From contig MNYP01000143.1 of assembly GCA_001873135.1 (NCBI GenBank), positions 1 to 43,939 on the forward strand: DNA of 43,939 bases, in the 5' to 3' direction. This DNA comes from Helicobacteraceae bacterium CG2_30_36_10. Lineage in GTDB: Bacteria; Campylobacterota; Campylobacteria; Campylobacterales; Sulfurimonadaceae. The translations under genes and the position numbers were made by a program. Under the pieces are notes generated by a model. That model saw nothing but the letters and a program-made list of their open reading frames with translations. It searched no databases and had not been told where the DNA came from. Shown in pieces: positions 37,100 to 43,939 of this stretch (its first letter is position 1; every line of letters begins with the position of its first letter).

Positions 37100-38749
37100 A
37101 TGAAACTTCATACATACGACATCGATAAAAAATATGCTACTAGCGTAGCTTACTTCTCAATGGAATTTGCGATTGACCAAGCTCTTAAAATATACTCTGG
37201 CGGCTTAGGCTTTCTTGCAGGGTCACATATGCGAAGTGTATATGATTTACAACAAAATGTAGTCGGAGTTGGAATGTTGTGGAGCTTTGCTTATTATGAC
37301 CAAACTCGCAATGAAGACCGTACTCTTAAACCGATGTATACAAGAAAATTCTATTCATTTTTAGAAGAATTACCTATAAAAGTGGTTATTAAAATTAATC
37401 ATCAAGATGTAAGAATAAAAGCATTCTTGCTTCGTCCAGAAATTTTTGGCTCAGCTCCAATGATTTTACTCTCAACAGATACTGACGAAAATGACTATTT
37501 GTCTCGTGCTATTACCCATAGGCTTTATGATGGAGACGAAAAAACTCGTATAGCGCAAGAGATAGTTCTTGGGATAGGCGGAACTAAAGTCCTTGAAGCT
37601 ATAAATCATAAAGTAGATATTTATCATATGAATGAGGGACACGCTCTTCCTCTTGTATATGAACTATACAGTCGTTTTAACGATATTAAAGAGTTAAGAA
37701 AGCATGTAGTTTTCACTACTCACACACCAGAGGCTGCCGGTAATGAAGTACATAATATACAGGTACTTCATGATATGGGTTTCTTTGCCGGCAATAGTTT
37801 AAATACTGTTCGTAATATTAGTGGTTATGAACATGACGATAACTTTAGTCTAACTGTAGGCGCACTTCGAAGCGCTAAAAGGTCAAATGCTGTTTCAAAA
37901 ATACATGGTATTGTTTCTCAAGATATGTGGAAGGATATAGAGGGTAAATGTGAGATTATATCTATCACAAATGCTCAAAATAAGAAATACTGGACAGATA
38001 AACCACTTCTACGTGCCTTAGATGAACATGAAGATTATGAATTAGTGGCTAGAAAGAAACACCTTAAAAAGAAACTATTTGAGGAAGTGGCTGACCAAAC
38101 CGGTAAATTATTTGACCCAGAAATATTAACAATAGTTTGGGCAAGACGATTTGCTGAGTACAAGCGTCCAGGTTTATTGAAATATGACTTTGATAGATTT
38201 ATCGGCTTAATTGAAAATACCAAAAAGCCTGTTCAGATAATATGGGCCGGTAAACCATACCCGACTGATTATGGTGCAATGGATATTTTTAATGAATTAG
38301 TTCATCTTGGTCATAGATACAAAAATATAGCTATTTTAGTAGGGTATGAATTGGCTCTATCTAAATTGATGAAGCAAGGGAGCGATATTTGGTTAAATAC
38401 TCCAAGAATTACGAGAGAGGCTAGTGGTACAAGTGGTATGACAGCAAGCATGAATGGCTCAATCCACTTTTCAATTAATGACGGATGGCATCCAGAATTT
38501 GCAAAAGACGGTAAAAATGCATTCACAATTCCTGAAGTTGATTATAAGCTAAGCTCGGCTGAACAAGATAAACAAGACAACAAAAACATGATGGATATTC
38601 TAGAAAATACGATAATTCCTATCTATTATGATAAACCGGAAGAATGGGTCAAAATAATGAAAAGTGCAATGAAAGAGATTGTTCCAGAATTTGATTCAGG
38701 AAGAATGGCAAATGAATATTATGTTGAAATGTTTGATTATAAGGCTTAA
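37100..38749 (+). CDS. glgP: Alpha-glucan (glycogen) phosphorylase, short GT35 type
   Basis: VAYFSMEFAIDQALKIYSGGLGFLAGSHMRS, HMNEGHALPLVYEL, VWARRFAEYKRPGLL, GTSGMTASMNGSIHFSINDGWHPEF. Confidence 0.94.
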   Translation: MKLHTYDIDKKYATSVAYFSMEFAIDQALKIYSGGLGFLAGSHMRSVYDLQQNVVGVGMLWSFAYYDQTRNEDRTLKPMYTRKFYSFLEELPIKVVIKINHQDVRIKAFLLRPEIFGSAPMILLSTDTDENDYLSRAITHRLYDGDEKTRIAQEIVLGIGGTKVLEAINHKVDIYHMNEGHALPLVYELYSRFNDIKELRKHVVFTTHTPEAAGNEVHNIQVLHDMGFFAGNSLNTVRNISGYEHDDNFSLTVGALRSAKRSNAVSKIHGIVSQDMWKDIEGKCEIISITNAQNKKYWTDKPLLRALDEHEDYELVARKKHLKKKLFEEVADQTGKLFDPEILTIVWARRFAEYKRPGLLKYDFDRFIGLIENTKKPVQIIWAGKPYPTDYGAMDIFNELVHLGHRYKNIAILVGYELALSKLMKQGSDIWLNTPRITREASGTSGMTASMNGSIHFSINDGWHPEFAKDGKNAFTIPEVDYKLSSAEQDKQDNKNMMDILENTIIPIYYDKPEEWVKIMKSAMKEIVPEFDSGRMANEYYVEMFDYKA

Positions 38750-38779
38750 TGAAATGACCCAAAAGACAAGGCTGAAACA

Positions 38780-39739
38780 ATGGCATTAGCAGTGATGTGC
38801 TCAGGTGGCGATGCACCAGGAATGAACCCGGCTATAAAAAAATTTGTTGATTATTCGCAAAAAAAAGGTGAAGAGTCCTATCTGATTTATGACGGTTTAG
38901 AGGGCTTAATTGATAATAAAATAAAAAAAGCAACGCATCAAGCTGTGGCAGGAATAGTTCACATTGGCGGAACTATTATTCGCTCTTCCCGCTCAAAACG
39001 TTTTTTTGAATATGAATACCGTCTTCAAGCATTTAATAATCTTAAAGCTCATGATATTCAAGGCATAGTGGTCCTTGGCGGAGATGGTTCTTTTCGTGCA
39101 ATGCAAAGGTTTAGCTCAGAATTCGATATAAATTTCGTTGGAATACCAAGTACTATAGATAATGACATTTATGGAACAGAGTATTGTCTAGGAGTTGATA
39201 CGGCATTAAATGTAATTAGAGATGCCCTTGATAAAATACGAGATACGGCAGCATCGTTTAATCGTGCTTTTTTAATTGAAGTTATGGGAAGAGATTGCGG
39301 TTATTTAGCTGTGTTGTCTTCTGTGACTAGTGGAGCTGAAATTTGTATTATTCCAGAAGTTGAATTTAAGCGTGATGAATTAGAAAAGAAATTAATCCAA
39401 GAAATAAAAGATGGGCGAAATTATATTCTAGCTATTATCTCGGAGGGCTCTAAAAAAACATCTGAGACCCATGCATGGATTCAAGATAAATTAGGACTAG
39501 AGACGAGAGTAAGTATTTTAGGACATATTCAAAGAGGGGGAAACCCTACCGTATATGATAGAATGATGGCTTTTGATTTTACAATTCAGGCTGTTGATTA
39601 TTTACTTTCTCACAACGACTCTAACAAAGTTGTTGTATTTAATAAGGGTGAATTTAGTTTTATGGAGATTGAAGATGTGGTATCTAATAAATATCAGTTA
39701 CCTGAGCATCTTTTAAATGCGATAAATTATTTAGATTAA
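38780..39739 (+). CDS. pfkA: 6-phosphofructokinase
   Basis: CSGGDAPGMNPAIKKFV, VLGGDGSFRAMQ, GIPSTIDNDIYGTEYCLGVDTALNVI, VMGRDCGYLAV. Confidence 0.95.
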   Translation: MALAVMCSGGDAPGMNPAIKKFVDYSQKKGEESYLIYDGLEGLIDNKIKKATHQAVAGIVHIGGTIIRSSRSKRFFEYEYRLQAFNNLKAHDIQGIVVLGGDGSFRAMQRFSSEFDINFVGIPSTIDNDIYGTEYCLGVDTALNVIRDALDKIRDTAASFNRAFLIEVMGRDCGYLAVLSSVTSGAEICIIPEVEFKRDELEKKLIQEIKDGRNYILAIISEGSKKTSETHAWIQDKLGLETRVSILGHIQRGGNPTVYDRMMAFDFTIQAVDYLLSHNDSNKVVVFNKGEFSFMEIEDVVSNKYQLPEHLLNAINYLD

Positions 39740-39750
39740 AAAGGAGTTAA

Positions 39751-42252
39751 ATGAAAGCAGTAGTAATGGCAGGTGGATTTGGAACAAGAATACAACCACT
39801 TACACACTCAAGACCAAAGCCAATGTTGCCAATCGTAGATAAACCTATGATGGAACACACAATGATGATGCTTAAAGATTTAGGCATAACTGAGTTTATT
39901 GTACTTTTGTATTTTAAACCTGAAATTATTCAAGACCATTTTAAAGATGGCAGTGATTTTGGTATTAAAATCAGCTATGTTGTTCCAGATGATGATTATG
40001 GGACGGCAGGTGCTGTTAAATTGGCTCAGAATCTTATTGATGATGAAAATTTTATTATCATCAGTGGTGACTTGGTCACAGACTTTGATTTTAAAAAGTT
40101 AATGGACTTTCATGAGTCTAAAAAATCTAAACTTTCTATCGGTCTTACTTCTGTCGAGAACCCTTTACAGTTTGGTGTTGTTATTGCAAATGAAGATAAT
40201 ATTATTGAAAAATTTTTAGAAAAGCCAAGTTGGGGTGAAGTTTTTAGTGACACTATTAATACCGGTATATATATTATTGAACCGGAAATTTTAGATTTTA
40301 TTCCTAAAAATGAAGATTTTGATTTTGCAAAAGATCTGTTTCCTTCACTTATGAAAAAAGGAATTCCTTTAATGGCTTATAATTTAAGCGGATACTGGCG
40401 TGATGTCGGTAACCCTGAGAGCTATAGAGAAGTTTATGAGGATATTTTAAACAATAGAGTTAATCTTAAAATATCAGGGGTACAAACAAAGTATTCAGAT
40501 GGAATTTTATATGCTTTGGGTGAATGTACTTTAGATTCTTCGGTTGAAATTATTGGAACGGTAGTTTTAGGCAAAAATGTAAAAGTCGGAAAAAATACAA
40601 AACTAAATAATGTTGTTTTAGGCGAAAACGTTACTATAGGCGAATCTTGTAAAATACGAAATAGTGTTTTTTGGGAAGATATCGTTGTCGAAAAAAATGT
40701 TTCCTTAGACAACTGCGTAATATGCAACAACAATGTGATTGGTAAAAATGTAACAGCCAAAGCAGGGCTCATTTTGGCACAAGGCTGTGAAGTGGGTGAA
40801 TTGACCTCATTTGAGCAAGATGTTACAATTTGGCCAGACAAAAAAATTGAACCTGCTTCGATTGTTAGCCATAACCTTATTTTAGGCAGCAAATATAAAA
40901 ATTCTATTTTTGAAAGCGGAAGCGTGAACGGTAAAAGCAATGTTGAACTTTCATGCGAGATGGCTACAAAATTAGCCGAAGCATTTGCCGCACAGCTCCC
41001 TGTAAACTCTACAGTTATAGTTGGTCGTGACGAAGATAAAAGTTCTCGTATGCTTAAACGTGCCTTTTTAGGAGGTTTACTCTCTGCGGGAATAAATGTT
41101 TTAGATATCAAGAGTGCAGCACCTTCAGTACTGAGATTTACTCTTGCTAATGATGATAACTTAATCGGGGGAGTTCATTTTAAAAGATGTATAACAGATA
41201 CTACAAGTTCTGAAATTACACTCTTTAATGAAGAAGCTATAAGAATAGATTCTAACTCTGCAAAAGGGATAGAAAAAGCATTTTTTACAGAAAAATTTCG
41301 TCGGGTAGATTTTACTAAAATCGGTACCATTATAGACAGTACTTATAATATTGAGTGTGCAAATTATAAAAATGCAATAGAGAAAAAGATTGATAACGGA
41401 ATTATAAAATGCGGAAACTTTAAAGTAGTAGTTGATTTAATGCATGGAACTACCTCTGATATTTTCCCAGTAATGCTCAATGAATTGGGCCTTGAAAATA
41501 TAGTTTTAAATGCATACTATGATGAGAAAAAATTAGCGAATGTTTCAGGTTTGGAAAAACATGCACAGGCTAATATATCTAAAATTGTACAGAGTTTAGA
41601 GTACGATATGGGTTTGATTATTTTCCCAAATGCTCAAAAACTTACTTTAATCACCGAAGAAGGAGATGTTCTTAATAAAATACAAGCGCTTTATAGTGTT
41701 CTCGGTCTTTTAAATATAGATGCTAAAGAGAGTGAAAAAAGAGTATTTTTACCAACATGGGCTCCAGATATAAAAGAGTTTGCAAACTTAGATATCACAA
41801 GAGGTAAATACAGCAATCTCAAAGCGGCAGAGCTTAAAGAGTATGATTTGATTGCTACAGTAGACGGAAACTTTGCTTTTACAGATTTTGGATATACGCG
41901 TGATGCAATGTATGCAAGTCTTAAAATTATGGAACTATTAAGTTGCCATAACATAAAAATATCAGATCTTTCAAAAGTTATTGATGATTTTTACTATAAA
42001 ACTTTTAAAATAGATTGTTGGCAAGCCTTAAAAGGTAAAATGATGAGGAAATTTCTTGAAGATTCTAAGGGTAAAAAGTCATCTTCAGAGGATGGTGTTA
42101 AGATTTGGGAAGATAAAAATGATTGGATTTTAATGATTCCAGACCAGTATAGTGACCATTTAAATATATATATACAAGCTATAGACGAGAGCAATGGAGT
42201 AGCTATTTATGAAAAATATAGCGCCAAAATAGCTGAATGGTCAGCAAAGTAA
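39751..42252 (+). CDS. NDP-sugar pyrophosphorylase / left-handed beta-helix / phosphomannomutase-like fusion
   Basis: MKAVVMAGGFGTRIQPLTHSRPKPMLPI; hexapeptide-repeat region (VVLGKNVKVGKNTKLNNVVLGENVTIGES); C-terminal phosphohexomutase-like domain (VVDLMHGTTSDIFP, ATVDGNFAFTDF). Confidence 0.9.
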   Translation: MKAVVMAGGFGTRIQPLTHSRPKPMLPIVDKPMMEHTMMMLKDLGITEFIVLLYFKPEIIQDHFKDGSDFGIKISYVVPDDDYGTAGAVKLAQNLIDDENFIIISGDLVTDFDFKKLMDFHESKKSKLSIGLTSVENPLQFGVVIANEDNIIEKFLEKPSWGEVFSDTINTGIYIIEPEILDFIPKNEDFDFAKDLFPSLMKKGIPLMAYNLSGYWRDVGNPESYREVYEDILNNRVNLKISGVQTKYSDGILYALGECTLDSSVEIIGTVVLGKNVKVGKNTKLNNVVLGENVTIGESCKIRNSVFWEDIVVEKNVSLDNCVICNNNVIGKNVTAKAGLILAQGCEVGELTSFEQDVTIWPDKKIEPASIVSHNLILGSKYKNSIFESGSVNGKSNVELSCEMATKLAEAFAAQLPVNSTVIVGRDEDKSSRMLKRAFLGGLLSAGINVLDIKSAAPSVLRFTLANDDNLIGGVHFKRCITDTTSSEITLFNEEAIRIDSNSAKGIEKAFFTEKFRRVDFTKIGTIIDSTYNIECANYKNAIEKKIDNGIIKCGNFKVVVDLMHGTTSDIFPVMLNELGLENIVLNAYYDEKKLANVSGLEKHAQANISKIVQSLEYDMGLIIFPNAQKLTLITEEGDVLNKIQALYSVLGLLNIDAKESEKRVFLPTWAPDIKEFANLDITRGKYSNLKAAELKEYDLIATVDGNFAFTDFGYTRDAMYASLKIMELLSCHNIKISDLSKVIDDFYYKTFKIDCWQALKGKMMRKFLEDSKGKKSSSEDGVKIWEDKNDWILMIPDQYSDHLNIYIQAIDESNGVAIYEKYSAKIAEWSAK

Positions 42253-42261
42253 GGAAATATA

Positions 42262-43896
42262 TTGAAACTTAGTTTTATATGGCATATGCATCAGCCGGAT
42301 TATCGTGATTCAAGTGGTATTATACAAATGCCGTGGGTATTTTTACATGCAATAAAAGATTATTATGATATGCCGTGGATGATGGCCAGGCATGAGACTT
42401 TGAAGGCTACCTTTAACATAACTGCACCTCTTATACAGCAGTTAAAACTTTATTATAACAATCCACAAGAGTCAGATAAATTTTTGGCCCTGTGGCTAAA
42501 AAATGCTTCATTATTAGAAGAAGAGGAGAGAAATTGGGTTATTAAAATTTGTAAAAGCACTCAGTTTGATACTATGGTTCAACCATTTGAAAGATATGCT
42601 GAACTTCACTCTCAAGAGCGTTTTAATAATACAGAGTTAATTGATTTAGAAGTTCTTTTTATCCTGTCATGGTGTGGGGTTTATTTACGTACCAATAATG
42701 AGATAGTTATAAATTTAATAAAAAAGCAAAGAAATTATTCAAACGAAGATAAGCATCTCTTATTGAAGGAGTTGTCTAATTTTGTGTCAGGTATTTTTGA
42801 TTATTATGCTAACCTTCATAAAGATGGGATTGTAACTATTTCAACAACTCCTCTTAATCATCCTATTCTGCCACTTCTTATGGATATGGGAAATGCCGTA
42901 AAGGCTAATATTAATACAAATATACCCAAAGAATATGTCAAACTTGAAGAGGATGCTCTTTTACAAGTTCAACGGGCACAGGAACTATTTAAAGAGACCT
43001 TTGGATATGACGCTGTTGGCTTTTGGCCTGCAGAAGGTGCCGTTGATGAGAGTAGTGTTAAATTACTAAAATCATGTGGAATTAAGTGGATTGCTACAGA
43101 TGAAGAGGTATTGTTTAAATCTTTAAATTCCAATCATAGAGAAGCTTTATACAGTTCTTATGATTACAATGGTATGACTATTGGTTTTAGAGACCACAAT
43201 TTAAGCGATTTAATCGGGTTTAACTATAGACATCAAGACTCATACAGTGCTTCTAAACATTTTATGAGTGAATTAGAAAAAATTCAACATTTAAATCAAG
43301 ACAGTACCGTATTTATTATACTAGACGGTGAGAATGCTTGGGAGTTTTTTGACAACAATGGGTTTGATTTTTTTAATGCACTGTATAGTGATTTAAAATA
43401 TTGTACTTGGTGTGAGACCGTTCATATGGATGATGTTGTAAAACAACCTTCCAGAGAACTCTCATATTTGGCTCCCGGAAGCTGGATCCATGGTTCATTT
43501 AATACATGGGTAGGTCACAGCGAAAAAACAAGAGCATGGGAACTTATATTTACAACAAAAAGAGATTATGAACATCATAAGGTTACTTTAGATGAAACAA
43601 CTAAATCAAAAATTGTAGAACATTTTTTAGCAGCTGAGTGTTCAGATTGGTTTTGGTGGTATGGAGATGATCACTATACAGATTTCGGTGTTGAATTTGA
43701 TGAATTGTTCCGTTCTCACCTAATTAATATTTATTACTTAATGGCAATTCCTGCCCCTGCCGATCTCTTTGTCGCAATTATAAAAAATAGAAGTTCTGAG
43801 AAGTTTTGGATTAAACCTCAATCAGATATATCTCCAGGCATCAATGGAAAACACGACTCATTTTTTGAATGGATTGGCTGCGGAGTGGTTGATTAA
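42262..43896 (+). CDS. Glycoside hydrolase family 57 protein
   Basis: LSFIWHMHQPDYRD, GFWPAEGAVDESSVKLLKSCGIKWIATDE, ILDGENAWEFF; TTG start. Confidence 0.92.
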   Translation: MKLSFIWHMHQPDYRDSSGIIQMPWVFLHAIKDYYDMPWMMARHETLKATFNITAPLIQQLKLYYNNPQESDKFLALWLKNASLLEEEERNWVIKICKSTQFDTMVQPFERYAELHSQERFNNTELIDLEVLFILSWCGVYLRTNNEIVINLIKKQRNYSNEDKHLLLKELSNFVSGIFDYYANLHKDGIVTISTTPLNHPILPLLMDMGNAVKANINTNIPKEYVKLEEDALLQVQRAQELFKETFGYDAVGFWPAEGAVDESSVKLLKSCGIKWIATDEEVLFKSLNSNHREALYSSYDYNGMTIGFRDHNLSDLIGFNYRHQDSYSASKHFMSELEKIQHLNQDSTVFIILDGENAWEFFDNNGFDFFNALYSDLKYCTWCETVHMDDVVKQPSRELSYLAPGSWIHGSFNTWVGHSEKTRAWELIFTTKRDYEHHKVTLDETTKSKIVEHFLAAECSDWFWWYGDDHYTDFGVEFDELFRSHLINIYYLMAIPAPADLFVAIIKNRSSEKFWIKPQSDISPGINGKHDSFFEWIGCGVVD

Positions 43897-43939
43897 ACTA
43901 AACATTTTTCAACTATGGATAAACAAAGAGGTCCAGTAG

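Noticed and set aside
40434-41111. 225-aa minus-strand ORF inside the nucleotidyltransferase fusion
   Set aside because: Fully antisense to a well-supported CDS; Ser/Thr/Phe-rich shadow composition
19004-43081. Two-mismatch motif-like words (19004, 24477, 43071)
   Set aside because: Two mismatches each; could arise from ordinary codons (e.g. lipobox ACG, SCGI), so not counted as evidence
43915-43939. Possible start of another ORF at the right edge (MDKQRGPV)
   Set aside because: Only about 25 nt before the window ends and no clear ribosome-binding site; cannot be supported

Overview
The window is an AT-rich chromosomal segment from a Campylobacterota (epsilonproteobacterial) genome, most likely Sulfurimonas-like judging from gene content. 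It carries about 36 protein-coding genes and four tRNAs. I saw no CRISPR array, transposase, prophage or rRNA. Main blocks: rhlE-type helicase, cupin and RluA-type pseudouridine synthase; tandem tRNA-Asn; radical SAM protein, hemE, yqhA; asd-flgR-flgQ-flgP-gyrA; amtB-glnK-amtB; tonB; tRNA-Glu/tRNA-Lys; a three-gene lipoprotein operon; a MoxR/DUF58/BatA/BatB-C/BatD operon; tyrA; bamA; ppx-fdx-histidine kinase-HsrA/CosR-type regulator-folB-plsY; and a glycolysis/glycogen cluster (gap-pgi-glgP-pfk-NDP-sugar pyrophosphorylase/phosphomutase fusion-GH57). The most interesting signal is not a gene. The non-palindromic 11-mer GGCATGTGGAA (reverse complement TTCCACATGCC) occurs exactly 10 times, with at least 8 single-mismatch relatives. 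About 0.02 exact copies would be expected by chance in 44 kb on both strands with equal base composition. It lies in both orientations, inside genes and as closely spaced inverted pairs just after gene ends. That is how the DNA-uptake sequences (USS/DUS) of Pasteurellaceae and Neisseriaceae behave, and to my knowledge no such system is described in Campylobacterota. The second lead is an HsrA/CosR-type regulator, an orphan atypical response regulator in Helicobacter/Campylobacter, which here keeps its phospho-acceptor Asp and sits beside a full histidine kinase.
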